Of a stretch of 64,000 nucleotides of DNA, positions 25,562-34,018 are shown in pieces (position 1 is the first letter of the stretch; every line of letters starts with the position of its first letter). The DNA lies in assembly GCA_023435645.1 (NCBI GenBank), contig JAEYRK010000098.1, forward strand, positions 28,803 through 92,802, given 5' to 3'. Position numbers and translations under genes: made by a program. The notes under the pieces are model-generated. The model was given only the letters and a program-made list of their open reading frames with translations. It made no database searches and was not told the DNA's origin. Origin of the DNA: Bacillota bacterium. Lineage in GTDB: Bacteria > Bacillota > Clostridia > Lachnospirales > Lachnospiraceae.

Positions 25562-26335
25562 TTATATTTTATTTTTATTTACTAACCATTTTGTAAACTT
25601 CTTAAACTCCATATAGGCATAGAGCTTAAAAATCACGGGAAAAACCCTGTTAAGTAAAGAAAGGGAGTAAAATAATTTTGATGGATAAATGCTGTTGCGC
25701 TCCTTCCTGATACCTTTCAGAATACTTTGTGCCACAGCCCGGGTATCTTGAGCGGGCCAAGGTATGGGGCTGTTCCCGGCATTTTTGAAGAACTCGGTTC
25801 TAGTTGCGATGGGGTAGACCACCTGAAAATATTGTCCTTTATCAAGCTCCCAGCGGTAAGCCTCGGCAAAGCCCTTCAGAGCTGCTTTGGTGCTACTGTA
25901 TAGGGCATAACCGGGTAAAGGAAGTATGGCCATCCCACTGGATGTGGTGACAAAATGAAAGGGTTCACTGCCCTTTAGCTGCTTCATTTTCTGAGCGCTG
26001 TAGACTACGGATTTAAAGTTGATGTTGAAAATTGTGGTGATATGCTCCCAATCGGCTTCTGCTAGCTTTTCATAATAGGCAAAGCCTGCATTGGCAACAA
26101 AAACATCGATGGAGCCTAGTTTTTGCAGAGCATATACAAATAATTGATCCACTCCTTCGGGAGTAGAGAGATCTCCCTGGAAATGATAGAGACCTTCAAG
26201 ACCAAGTGAATTACATTTGAAGTTTCTGCCTGCGGCTACCAGGCGGCATCCTTTGGAAAGGAAGCCTTTGACAAGCTCCAGGCCAATGCCGGAAGAGGCA
26301 CCGGTAATTACGATATTCTTATTCTCCCAATTCAT
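25562..26335 (-). CDS. Short-chain dehydrogenase/reductase
   Basis: A 257-residue NAD(P)-dependent SDR. It shows the cofactor motif TGASSGIG at 11-18, NAG in VFVANAGFAY, the catalytic Ser in VTTSSGMA, and YxxxK in YALYSSTKAA. Substrate specificity is not evident. Its ATG overlaps the marR stop (ATGA at 26332-26335), implying translational coupling, and the decarboxylase-like gene follows at 12 bases, so the two enzymes probably act in one pathway on a ketone or keto acid. Confidence 0.9.
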   Translation of the reverse strand: MNWENKNIVITGASSGIGLELVKGFLSKGCRLVAAGRNFKCNSLGLEGLYHFQGDLSTPEGVDQLFVYALQKLGSIDVFVANAGFAYYEKLAEADWEHITTIFNINFKSVVYSAQKMKQLKGSEPFHFVTTSSGMAILPLPGYALYSSTKAALKGFAEAYRWELDKGQYFQVVYPIATRTEFFKNAGNSPIPWPAQDTRAVAQSILKGIRKERNSIYPSKLFYSLSLLNRVFPVIFKLYAYMEFKKFTKWLVNKNKI

Positions 26336-26790
26336 TCTTTTTCAACTCCTTTTTCTTTTAGTCCCAATAGAATGTCCAGATTTTCTATAGAGTTCATTAG
26401 GATTTGTACTTTATTTTCTCCTAGCGTATCAATATTAGCAAGAATCGTATGATAATTGAAGGCTTCGATTTCCTGAATTTTATTTCGCCCTTGTGGAGTT
26501 ATGGATACCTCTACCAGCCGCCCATCCTCAGTAGACTGTTTCTTAACTACAAGTCCCTGGTCAGCTAAGCGCGTAATCATCCTGCTGGCAGTAAAATTCT
26601 TCACCTTTAGCTTCATAGCCAGTTCTGTAACTGTCATCGGATTTTTTCGTGCCAAGAGCTGCAGGAGATATACTTCATCCCAGGATACTAAGAAGAGAGA
26701 GGCTTCTCTTTGCTCAAATAAATATACGCTTTGCAGAAAGTTGAAGAGAACTTCATTGATCCGTTCTTGATTAAGTTCTATATTTGACAC
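26332..26790 (-). CDS. MarR-family transcriptional regulator
   Basis: A 152-residue winged-helix regulator. The DNA-binding part is visible as MTVTELAMKLKVKNFTASRMITRLADQ, followed by the wing KKQSTEDGRLVEVSITPQG. It is the first gene of the marR-SDR-ADC operon and probably autoregulated through the TTGCAT palindromes just upstream. The ligand is unknown, but repressors of this layout usually sense a substrate of the downstream enzymes. Confidence 0.9.
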   Translation of the reverse strand: MSNIELNQERINEVLFNFLQSVYLFEQREASLFLVSWDEVYLLQLLARKNPMTVTELAMKLKVKNFTASRMITRLADQGLVVKKQSTEDGRLVEVSITPQGRNKIQEIEAFNYHTILANIDTLGENKVQILMNSIENLDILLGLKEKGVEKE

Positions 26791-26820
26791 GTTTAGAATG
26801 CCCCCTTACAGTTCGTTTAA

Positions 26821-26867
26821 TTGCATTATGCAACTATATATTAGCAAAATTCTATGCATATTGCAAT
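26821..26867. promoter_or_regulatory. Probable MarR operator pair
   Basis: A perfect 13-bp palindrome TTGCATTATGCAA lies at 26821-26833, 31 bases upstream of the marR start. A related half-palindromic site, ATGCATATTGCAAT, lies at 26854-26867, about three helical turns away. The remaining bases to 27210 are AT-rich with a weak CCCG/CGGG hairpin near 27138-27175 and otherwise nothing I can support. Confidence 0.6.
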
Positions 26868-27210
26868 TAAAATCAGCGAATATCTGCACAAACCTAACAT
26901 GTGACGGAGAATTATTACTGAGGCAATTCGATTGTTCAGGTGATGCAATAGTTATTGATAAGGGTGAATCATTCGTGGCAAATCCTTAATTCTCACTTGG
27001 CTGATACTGTTCAAACAGAAATAGGAATAAATATAACTACTATTGCCATAATTTTCATTTTGTTATATGATAAGATTAAAGCATAATACCAATTTGGATT
27101 GATTATATTCTGAACAAACGCAACACCATTTTGCAACCCGGTAGATTCAATGATGTGCGCATGCGGGAGCATAGAAACAACCCGTAAATATATATCTAAG
27201 GAGAATACAT

Positions 27211-27774
27211 ATGAGAAGTTTCACTACATTAGACTTACAATATGCCCACAGATTTTATGGGTTCAAAGGCGAAGCACAGTATTTACACGGGCATACGGGA
27301 GTACTGACGATTGAGGTTGAGGATACGGTCAACTCAGGAGTCAATATGGTATTTCCTTGTAATGAAATCAGGAAAACCGCTTGGGATGTATTGCAAAACT
27401 TTGACCACGCGCTGGTTTTAAGGGAAGACGATCCTTTACTTCCCGCAATTCTTGGAGTTTACGAAGCACAAGGCATTAAGGACGGTGCACCAACCAATAA
27501 GCAAAAAGGTCCGGCTTTCAAGACGGAACTTGCAACAGCGTATCCGGAATGTCGTCTAGTCGTTACAAAAGAAACAATGACCGTTGAGGGCATGATTAAA
27601 ATCGTTTACGATTTACTAAAAGACAAATTAAACATAGTGAAACTCACATTTACAAGCGGGGTAAATGGTGCTACAGAAGAATACGAACCTCAAAAGGATA
27701 TCGACCGTTGCCCCTTATGTGGCATTACGTTAAAAGAAAACGGTGTTTGTCCGAAATGCGGATATAAGAAATAA
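27211..27774 (+). CDS. 6-pyruvoyl-tetrahydropterin synthase/QueD-like protein with C-terminal zinc ribbon
   Basis: A 187-residue protein. Residues 1-160 are the PTPS/QueD fold with the zinc-binding His13 (YAHRFYGF), His26 and His28 (LHGHTG), NFDHALVL and KETMTVEGM. The Cys that precedes HGH in QueD and mammalian PTPS is absent; Glu21 lies nearby, as in Glu-dependent PTPS-III variants (inference). Residues about 165-185 form a CxxC...CxxC zinc ribbon (CPLCG and CPKCG) not usual in QueD. No other queuosine or folate gene is nearby. AAGGAG precedes the ATG. Confidence 0.82.
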   Translation: MRSFTTLDLQYAHRFYGFKGEAQYLHGHTGVLTIEVEDTVNSGVNMVFPCNEIRKTAWDVLQNFDHALVLREDDPLLPAILGVYEAQGIKDGAPTNKQKGPAFKTELATAYPECRLVVTKETMTVEGMIKIVYDLLKDKLNIVKLTFTSGVNGATEEYEPQKDIDRCPLCGITLKENGVCPKCGYKK

Positions 27775-27823
27775 GTTAATTAAGAATAATAAATTCTGAT
27801 CTTAATGATTTTGAACAAAACTC

Positions 27824-27866
27824 ATCAGGCACTCTATGTTAGATAAGCGTAGCGTGCCTGATTTTA
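27824..27866 (+). terminator. Terminator after the PTPS-like gene
   Basis: Perfect 9-bp arms ATCAGGCAC and GTGCCTGAT with a 21-base loop are followed by a TTTT-containing stretch. Confidence 0.75.
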
Positions 27867-28026
27867 TGTCATAAATTATCGTCTGTCCGTACGATATAAG
27901 TAAAGCTTTGGGAGTGTATTCGAGCCGGTAATAGTAGAAACGGCCCGCCTATATTAACTTTACAATGGATGAATAGTGATAGAGTATATTACCGAAAATA
28001 ACCTTAGGAAGCTTTAGGAGGTTATT

Positions 28027-28311
28027 ATGGAGAATTTTCCTACCATTCATACGAATTTCTGGGATGCGGTGATCGCAGTGCCGCTTGTATTAATCCTTAC
28101 ACAAATAATAAAAGCACTTTTACCGATTCCTCGAACGCTGATACCAACAGTTGCAAGTGTGATCGGATTAATGATATCAATTTTCTTTGCACATAAAGGG
28201 AATATAGGTGCCGGTATCTTTATGGGATTTTTCTATGGGAATGCGGCGGTTGGAGTATTTTCCTCTCTGAAAATATCTTGGATTGCCTTAAAGAGAAAAT
28301 GGAATAATTAA
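28027..28311 (+). CDS. Small holin-like membrane protein
   Basis: A 94-residue protein with two to three hydrophobic helices (about 13-32, 38-56 and 61-82) and a charged C-terminus (ALKRKWNN). Size and topology resemble phage-type holins, but there is no endolysin or phage gene in the neighbourhood. It could equally be an unrelated small membrane protein. AGGAGG lies before the ATG, and a terminator follows at 28397. Confidence 0.7.
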   Translation: MENFPTIHTNFWDAVIAVPLVLILTQIIKALLPIPRTLIPTVASVIGLMISIFFAHKGNIGAGIFMGFFYGNAAVGVFSSLKISWIALKRKWNN

Positions 28312-28396
28312 AGTCAAGTCAGTACCGGGATATACCATCGATATGAGTATAATGAAGCATATCGAAGTTTTTTAGAATAATTAGTAGCATAACATA

Positions 28397-28427
28397 ACAG
28401 CCTGCTTTCATTGACGGGCTGTTTTTG
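28397..28427 (+). terminator. Terminator after the holin-like gene
   Basis: Arms ACAGCC and GGCTGT with a 14-base loop are followed by TTTTT. Confidence 0.7.
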
Positions 28428-28591
28428 CTATGGGAATGTTTATGTTCATGCCATCGTTTTAAAGATAATATAGAAAAAAGTAGTAATTTATGTTAAGATA
28501 GTATAATACTATTGGTTTTACTAGAATTAAAGAACTGCGAAGACCTACAGCAATGTAATAAAAGTATTCTATCAAGAGAGGGAGGAAGGAT

Positions 28592-29014
28592 ATGACCAAC
28601 AAATTCATTACAATAGAAACCATGGTAACAAAGCCAATGAGACAAATCTGGGAGATTTGGACTTTGCCAGAGCATATCATGAATTGGAACAATGCCTCTG
28701 ATGACTGGCATACACCTTCTGCCATCAATGATTTAAGAGCGGGAGGAAGCTTCAATTATACAATGGCGGCAAAGGATGGTAGCTTTCGCTTTGATTTTGA
28801 AGGTATGTATGATGAAGTGATTTTATATCGCAGCATTGCCTATACCCTGGGTGACGGAAGAAAAGTTGTAATAAAGTTTTTGGAGGAGCCGGAGGGCGTG
28901 AGGATTATAGAGACGTTTGAAGCGGAGGATACCTTTTCTAAAGAAAGGCAAAGAAGCGGATGGCAGGCAATTCTTGATAACTTTAAGAGATATGCGGAGA
29001 ATTCAGCAGAGTAA
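28592..29014 (+). CDS. SRPBCC/AHSA1-domain protein
   Basis: A 140-residue single-domain protein of the START/Bet v1-like AHSA1 family. Recognisable parts are ETMVTKPMRQIWEIWTLPEH, WNNASDDWHTP, DLRAGGSFNY and the C-terminal GWQAILDNFKRY. Family members bind hydrophobic ligands, and many are uncharacterised. GAGGGAGG lies before the ATG. It appears monocistronic, with a strong terminator downstream. Confidence 0.85.
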   Translation: MTNKFITIETMVTKPMRQIWEIWTLPEHIMNWNNASDDWHTPSAINDLRAGGSFNYTMAAKDGSFRFDFEGMYDEVILYRSIAYTLGDGRKVVIKFLEEPEGVRIIETFEAEDTFSKERQRSGWQAILDNFKRYAENSAE

Positions 29015-29060
29015 ATATCGTATGAATTGATCTAATTTGGGATCAAAAAACGATAGGTAA

Positions 29061-29107
29061 ATGTGGATCAGTATGTTATGATAACAATATACTGATCCAC
29101 ATTTTTA
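29061..29107 (+). terminator. Strong terminator after the AHSA1 gene
   Basis: Perfect 14-bp arms ATGTGGATCAGTAT and ATACTGATCCACAT enclose a small GTTAT/ATAAC inner hairpin and are followed by TTTT. Confidence 0.85.
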
Positions 29108-29129
29108 TGAATAGAAAGGAAGATCCTCT

Positions 29130-29678
29130 ATGAATGAAACTCTACATACGATCAGCCGGCGTTTTTCCTGCCGTGCTTATGACGGACGACTGCCTGAAAG
29201 AGCGAAGCTGGATGCTTTGGCGTTAGCTGCCATACAGTCTCCCAGCGCAATGAATCGCCAACCCTGGGAGGTGATTGTCATCACCAACAAGGCACTGATT
29301 GAGGAAATGGATGCCGAGGGCATGCGCATCCTTGCTGAGGCAGAAGATAAGACTACATACCAAAGAATTATGAGCCGAGGCGGAACATTATTTTACAATG
29401 CCCCTTGCATCTACCTGATTCTCAAACAGCCCGGTACTGACATTGACACAGGTATTGTCTGCGAAAATATAACGCTGGCAGCTACCTCTCTCGGACTTGG
29501 AAGTGTCATCTGTGGTTTGGCTGCACTACCCTTCCATGGCCCTAAGGGTGAGGAATTTAAGAAAAAGGCCGGCTTCCATGACGGATGGGAGTTCGGTATC
29601 GCTGTTCTGGTGGGTTATGGAACACAGGATAACACACCTCATACCCCGGATACCTCCAAAATTCGTTATATTGAATAG
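29130..29678 (+). CDS. Nitroreductase-family flavoprotein
   Basis: A 182-residue FMN-dependent oxidoreductase. Family features are ISRRFSCRAYD (phosphate contact), AAIQSPSAMNRQPWEVIV, FYNAPCIYLIL and a C-terminal GYGTQDNTPHTP. The substrates of such short nitroreductases are usually unknown; nitroaromatics, quinones and dehydrogenation of small molecules all occur in the family. GAAAGGAAG precedes the ATG. Confidence 0.88.
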   Translation: MNETLHTISRRFSCRAYDGRLPERAKLDALALAAIQSPSAMNRQPWEVIVITNKALIEEMDAEGMRILAEAEDKTTYQRIMSRGGTLFYNAPCIYLILKQPGTDIDTGIVCENITLAATSLGLGSVICGLAALPFHGPKGEEFKKKAGFHDGWEFGIAVLVGYGTQDNTPHTPDTSKIRYIE

Positions 29679-29821
29679 AAATACAAACCTTTAAATAACC
29701 TATGCTAAGAAGAGACTTTAATTCCATTTGAAAGAAAAAAGACTGAAAATTCTATCAGAACCGGAGTAGATCATCAATTGATGTTTCTTGAAATGAAAAT
29801 TATAAGGAGGCTAGGAAGCAT

Positions 29822-30661
29822 ATGGAAAGAAAAATATGGGAGCAGGTCAGAGGCTATCGAACACAGGATGGCGCAGGAGTTAGTTTGGTGAGAGTATTAG
29901 GAAATAGTACGGTAGAGGTATTTGACCCGATTCTTTTGCTTGATTCCTTTGACAGTACAAATCCTGAGGAGTACACCGCAGGCTTTCCCATGCACCCCCA
30001 TCGTGGGATTGAAACTATCAGTTATGTATATCGCGGATATATGACCCACAGGGACAGCTTAGGAAATGAGGACACGGTCGGAGACGGAGAGGTTCAGTGG
30101 ATGACGGCGGGATCCGGTATTTTACATGAAGAGATGCTCCCTGTATCAGAGAGGTTACTTGGAGTTCAGCTATGGCTTAATCTACCTGCAAAGCAGAAGA
30201 TGGTTCCTCCGGCTTATCACCATATCAAAAACTCTGAAATTGAAGAAATAAAATTGGAGCATGGTAAGCTTAGGCTGCTCGCCGGTGAATATAAAGGAGC
30301 AAAAGGGTTTATAAGCAAGAATTTGCCCCTTGATTATTATGATATTCATTTAGACCCAAATGCTTTGATTGAATTAGAGACTGATAGCGAGCGTTCTGTT
30401 ATGGTATTCACCCTATTAGGGAATGCATACGTCGGTAATAAGCTCATCCAGGAAAAGACAGCGGTAAAGCTTACCGCAGGAGACCACGTTACGATAAGAG
30501 CAACGGACGAAAAAGCCCAGGTGCTATTCATCAGCTCGACACTCTTATCTGAGCCTGTGGCTTGGGGTGGTCCTATTGTCATGAATACAATGGAGGAATT
30601 GAATCAAGCATTCGATGATTTAAGAAAGGGTACCTTTTTACAAGATAGGATTTCATACTAA
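29822..30661 (+). CDS. Pirin-family bicupin protein
   Basis: A 279-residue protein of the pirin family. The N-terminal cupin carries the metal-binding region FPMHPHRGIETISYVYRG and WMTAGSGILHEEM, supplying His and Glu ligands. The C-terminal cupin lies around residues 170-240. Bacterial pirins are reported as quercetin dioxygenases or metabolic regulators; the role here is unknown. AAGGAGG lies before the ATG. Confidence 0.9.
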   Translation: MERKIWEQVRGYRTQDGAGVSLVRVLGNSTVEVFDPILLLDSFDSTNPEEYTAGFPMHPHRGIETISYVYRGYMTHRDSLGNEDTVGDGEVQWMTAGSGILHEEMLPVSERLLGVQLWLNLPAKQKMVPPAYHHIKNSEIEEIKLEHGKLRLLAGEYKGAKGFISKNLPLDYYDIHLDPNALIELETDSERSVMVFTLLGNAYVGNKLIQEKTAVKLTAGDHVTIRATDEKAQVLFISSTLLSEPVAWGGPIVMNTMEELNQAFDDLRKGTFLQDRISY

Positions 30662-30747
30662 GAAGATCGATTACCGGTTCTGTTAAAAACACAAAGATCA
30701 AGGAAAGCATATACTATACCATAATCATTCTTTCTTATGGGGGAAAC

Positions 30748-31374
30748 ATGTATAATACATTAATCACCAGAAGCAATCAGTCTATGGGATATGTACGTGT
30801 CATTCACACAGTTCCGAATGCACCCAATGTTGATGTATATGCAAACGATATCTTAATCTTTGAAAATCTTGCTTATGGAAGTTATACCAATTATCTGCCG
30901 ATACCTGATGGAACCTATAGAATCTCTCTCTATATTACTGGAGCGGTAGGTTCTCCTGTCATTGCAAATTTGTTAACACTGAATAGGAATGAATTTATAA
31001 CGGTAGCAGCAGTTGGAACACTTAGTAAGATCGGACTACTGGCTATTCATGATGCGAATGAAGCAAAGCAACAGGGGAAAGCTATGGTAAGGTTTTTACA
31101 TCTTTCACCGAATGCACCTGCCGTAGACATTACCCTACCAAACGGAACAGTGATTTTTGATAACATATCTTATCAACAAATCACTCCATATTTGGGTGTG
31201 GCGCCGATGGACTACACCCTGCAGGTAAGGGTGGCAGGAACCTCAGATGTTGTTCTCACAGTACCCAATCTAACACTTATGGCAGATCGCTATTATACGG
31301 TTTATGCAATAGGTCTAGTAGGGGGAAGGCCCGAACTGGAGGCGTTGTTATTAATGGATGGAGAACTTCGCTGA
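30748..31374 (+). CDS. DUF4397-domain protein, two repeats
   Basis: A 208-residue beta-rich protein made of two related halves: residues about 10-105 (VRVIHTVPNAPNVDVYAND) and 110-205 (MVRFLHLSPNAPAVDITLPN). Both are DUF4397 Ig-like modules. There is no signal peptide. Function unknown; DUF4397 proteins are often surface or cell-envelope associated. GGGGGAA precedes the ATG. Confidence 0.85.
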   Translation: MYNTLITRSNQSMGYVRVIHTVPNAPNVDVYANDILIFENLAYGSYTNYLPIPDGTYRISLYITGAVGSPVIANLLTLNRNEFITVAAVGTLSKIGLLAIHDANEAKQQGKAMVRFLHLSPNAPAVDITLPNGTVIFDNISYQQITPYLGVAPMDYTLQVRVAGTSDVVLTVPNLTLMADRYYTVYAIGLVGGRPELEALLLMDGELR

Positions 31375-31427
31375 AAAGAGATTGGTGCATGAAAACTAAG
31401 AGTTACACCAGTGTTCCTTTGAAAAAA

Positions 31428-31452
31428 CGGCTAGCAGACTTATGGCTAGCCG
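31428..31452 (+). terminator. Hairpin after the DUF4397 gene, possible terminator
   Basis: Perfect 8-bp arms CGGCTAGC and GCTAGCCG with a 9-base loop. The T-tract afterwards is poor. Confidence 0.5.
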
Positions 31453-31535
31453 CTTACATTTACTGAGTTCTATCTCCTATGATTAACAATGATGACGAGA
31501 GATGTAGATGAAGATATAATGGAAGTTGTTAACAT

Positions 31536-31617
31536 TGAATGACGAAAGCTGTTGTTGTCATGAATGACGAAAGCTAACTTGAATTTTTTATGATTATCAT
31601 ATATGATATATAATCAT
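31536..31617. promoter_or_regulatory. Direct repeats and AT-rich palindrome upstream of the ZIP transporter gene
   Basis: TGAATGACGAAAGCT occurs at 31536-31550 and again at 31561-31575, a 25-base period. A degenerate third copy (TGATGACGAGAGAT) lies near 31489. Downstream, arms ATGATTAT (31590-31597) and ATAATCAT (31610-31617) form a palindrome like a Fur/Zur-type metal box. This is the probable control region of the metal transporter, filling most of the 31375-31714 gap. Confidence 0.5.
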
Positions 31618-31714
31618 TACAAAGAATAGTTGTGAAGCACTTCATTGATTCATGTATATGGGGATCTGAGGCTTCACAATTACTCATTGCAGCACGAAAG
31701 AAAAGGAGGATATT

Positions 31715-32524
31715 ATGGAACTATCCAATGTGATTTTTGCATTAGCCCTAACCCTCTTTGCCGGTCTTTCCACAGGTATAGGCAGTGTACTATCATTATT
31801 TACTAAAAAAACCAATACAAAATTTCTATCTATTGCCCTGGGTTTTTCTGCAGGTGTTATGATCTATGTTTCCTTTGTTGAAATTTTTGTGAAAGCTAAG
31901 GATGCGCTGACCAGTGCTCTTGGGGAAAAGGGCGGTACCTGGGCAACAGTTGGAGGCTTCTTTTTTGGTATCTTAATGATCGCACTCATCGATAAGTTTA
32001 TTCCTTCTACGGAAAATCCACATGAAGTTCATACGGTAGAAGAAATGGATGGAAAAAGTGAAGCACACAAAGCCAGCTTAATGAGAATGGGAATGTTCAC
32101 TGCCCTAGCCATCGCAATACACAATTTTCCTGAAGGTTTAGCAACCTTTACGGCAGCCCTAAGTGATCCAAGTCTTGGTATACCAATTGCAATAGCAATT
32201 GCGATGCATAATATACCGGAAGGAATTGCTGTAGCTGTACCCATATTTTATGCGACAGGAAGCAAAAAAAAGGCCTTCAAATTATCATTCCTATCCGGTT
32301 TGTCCGAACCTGTAGGAGCACTGGTTGGATATTTACTGTTATATCGGTTCTTTAACGATGTAATGTTTGGCTTTATCTTTGCATCGGTTGCAGGAATCAT
32401 GGTTTATATCAGCCTGGATGAGCTACTCCCGTCGGCAAGAGAATACGGAGAGCATCATCTGTCCATCTACGGATTAGTAGCCGGTATGGCAGTGATGGCT
32501 TTAAGCCTTCTACTGTTTATATAA
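31715..32524 (+). CDS. zupT: ZIP-family divalent metal transporter, ZupT type
   Basis: A 269-residue polytopic membrane protein with about eight helices. The metal-binding helices carry the paired ZIP signatures AIHNFPEGLATF and AMHNIPEGIAVA, and a later helix carries GLSEPVGAL. A His/Glu-containing cytoplasmic loop (HEVHTVEEMDG) lies between helices 3 and 4. ZupT proteins import zinc and also iron, cobalt or manganese. AAGGAGG lies before the ATG. The palindrome upstream suggests metal-responsive control (inference). Confidence 0.93.
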   Translation: MELSNVIFALALTLFAGLSTGIGSVLSLFTKKTNTKFLSIALGFSAGVMIYVSFVEIFVKAKDALTSALGEKGGTWATVGGFFFGILMIALIDKFIPSTENPHEVHTVEEMDGKSEAHKASLMRMGMFTALAIAIHNFPEGLATFTAALSDPSLGIPIAIAIAMHNIPEGIAVAVPIFYATGSKKKAFKLSFLSGLSEPVGALVGYLLLYRFFNDVMFGFIFASVAGIMVYISLDELLPSAREYGEHHLSIYGLVAGMAVMALSLLLFI

Positions 32525-32590
32525 CATAACTCAAAATCCCCTTGAAAGAAACGTTGTCCTTGAAATGCTTGGAAGCTCTGGATGATCGGT

Positions 32591-33181
32591 TTATGATACC
32601 GTTGGCTTTGTCTTTTTCGCATTCTTAGATCCCTTCAGATATACGTCGGACATGGTATTGATCGGACAGACAGTGCACCAGGTTCTAGGTTTATAGAAGA
32701 TAGCCATCAGAAGTCCTAAGGTAGTGGTGGTCATCATCATCGAATAAAACCGATAGGACAGGTGTGTAAGCCAGGGAGTAATACCGGTGAGATCAAATAA
32801 TTGGGGCATTGGTCCGGGAATGGGAATAACAATGAGAAAGCGTAAATAATCCATCATCGGGGCCCTGCCTCTGGCTACCCCCAGGGTAGACAGAACAATA
32901 ATCGACAAGCTAATACCAAAGTAGATCAAAATAATCCATTTCATTTTTCCCTTCGTAAAGAAACGGGGTGTGTTACGGGAGTGCTTTATGGATCTTCCGA
33001 TGGTTGTATATAGGCCTGCTCTGGGGCAATAGCCCTGGCACCAGGTCTTTTTCTTATTCCGGAAAAGAAGAACCATAGGTAGCATCATACAGATCATACC
33101 CAGTAAAGCGAAATGGATGTTAATAAAACCCAATACAAAGAAAATCAGAGTAATCAGAAATAGATATTTGTTATTCCGCAT
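32591..33181 (-). CDS. Membrane-bound polyferredoxin-like protein
   Basis: A 196-residue protein with four to five membrane helices and two cysteine pairs, WCQGYCPRAGL near residue 48 and WCTVCPINTM near residue 170. The layout resembles the transmembrane core of NapH/NosR/CcoG-type iron-sulfur proteins, but the ferredoxin-type CxxCxxCxxxCP clusters are absent. Each short Cys pair could help hold a cluster or bind a cofactor; this is inference. It is 131 bases downstream of the padR gene on the same strand and may be its target. Confidence 0.72.
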   Translation of the reverse strand: MRNNKYLFLITLIFFVLGFINIHFALLGMICMMLPMVLLFRNKKKTWCQGYCPRAGLYTTIGRSIKHSRNTPRFFTKGKMKWIILIYFGISLSIIVLSTLGVARGRAPMMDYLRFLIVIPIPGPMPQLFDLTGITPWLTHLSYRFYSMMMTTTTLGLLMAIFYKPRTWCTVCPINTMSDVYLKGSKNAKKTKPTVS

Positions 33182-33312
33182 GCTTCACCTCATGTCATTA
33201 TTTCCTTCCTTTGATACAGAATATACCTGCCCTCAGGAATGTAGAAGTGATTGTAGCAGAGGGGAATGGATGCTTACAGTGATATTGTTACAGAAGGAAA
33301 AATACAGCCCTT

Positions 33313-33624
33313 TTATTCATCTTTTATCTCATTCAATAGCTCATTGGCCTTGCGTTGAGCTTCTTCCAAAGCAGTAATTCCCAGCTCGGTGATACTATAA
33401 TATTTTCTGATTTTCCCATCGATAATTTTCTCCTCCATCTTAAGAAAGCCGCTGGTTTCCATGTTATGAAGAAGCGGATATAAGGTTCCCGGGCTCATAT
33501 CATAACCATGGTCGTGGAGCTCTTCGATCATCCAGACCCCATAAAAAGGCATTTTCTTGGCATGATGGAGTATATGAATTTGGATAAATCCCAATAAAAA
33601 TTTCCTCATGATTTTGTCTTGCAT
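33313..33624 (-). CDS. PadR-family transcriptional regulator
   Basis: A 103-residue winged-helix regulator. It shows ILHHAKKMPFYGVWMIEEL, the recognition part YDMSPGTLYPLLHNMETSG, and the wing KIIDGKIRKYYSITELG. The C-terminal helix is short, as in subfamily-2 PadR proteins. GAGGTGAG precedes the ATG at 33624. A perfect palindrome 28-44 bases upstream is the likely operator. Confidence 0.9.
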   Translation of the reverse strand: MQDKIMRKFLLGFIQIHILHHAKKMPFYGVWMIEELHDHGYDMSPGTLYPLLHNMETSGFLKMEEKIIDGKIRKYYSITELGITALEEAQRKANELLNEIKDE

Positions 33625-33651
33625 TTCTACTCACCTCTAGTGTATAATTTT

Positions 33652-33668
33652 ATATCGGAATACGATAT
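33652..33668. promoter_or_regulatory. Probable PadR operator
   Basis: Perfect inverted repeat ATATCG-GAATA-CGATAT, immediately upstream of the padR gene. The stretch 33669-33930 beyond it shows no gene or clear structure. Confidence 0.6.
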
Positions 33669-33930
33669 CGGATTTAGATATGATTTTATCACCTAATCTT
33701 TCGTTTTTCAAGTTCCCTGATGCAAAAGAGCGGCTTACCTACCACTGATTCATATCACCTATTGGATCTCGCATGAATTTGCTTGAACAATGAGAGGTTA
33801 CGCAAGGAAGGTATCATGCATTACAATGTGGAGCAGCTGTGTTCGTCAGGAAGAGTATACATTTGATTCGTTAATTCAAATCGGATCGGTTTATGTTATC
33901 CATGTATATTCATTTATTGTTTCCTTTTTA

Positions 33931-33959
33931 TTGACTTTCGTGCAAAAATTATTTATGGT
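33931..33959 (+). promoter_or_regulatory. Candidate sigma-A promoter for the DUF1538 operon
   Basis: TTGACT (33931-33936) and TATGGT (33954-33959) are separated by 17 bases and lie 60 bases before the start codon. Confidence 0.5.
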
Positions 33960-34018
33960 TATATTACAGGATGATACGCGTAATATATCACCGTAAAAAT
34001 GAATTAGGAGGGACTGCG

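Noticed and set aside
26798..26989. A 63-codon frame in the marR upstream region
   Set aside because: It overlaps the palindromic operators, lacks a ribosome site and resembles no protein.
27115..27210. A preQ1 riboswitch before the QueD-like gene
   Set aside because: A weak CCCG/CGGG pairing exists, but the compact preQ1-I hairpin with its A-rich tail and the preQ1-II pattern are both missing.
28027..28311. A prophage signalled by a holin-like gene
   Set aside because: No integrase, portal, terminase, lysin or other phage gene lies within reach, and flanking genes are ordinary chromosomal ones.
33790..33996. A 68-codon frame upstream of the DUF1538 gene
   Set aside because: No ribosome site, atypical composition, and it overlaps the likely promoter of the real gene.
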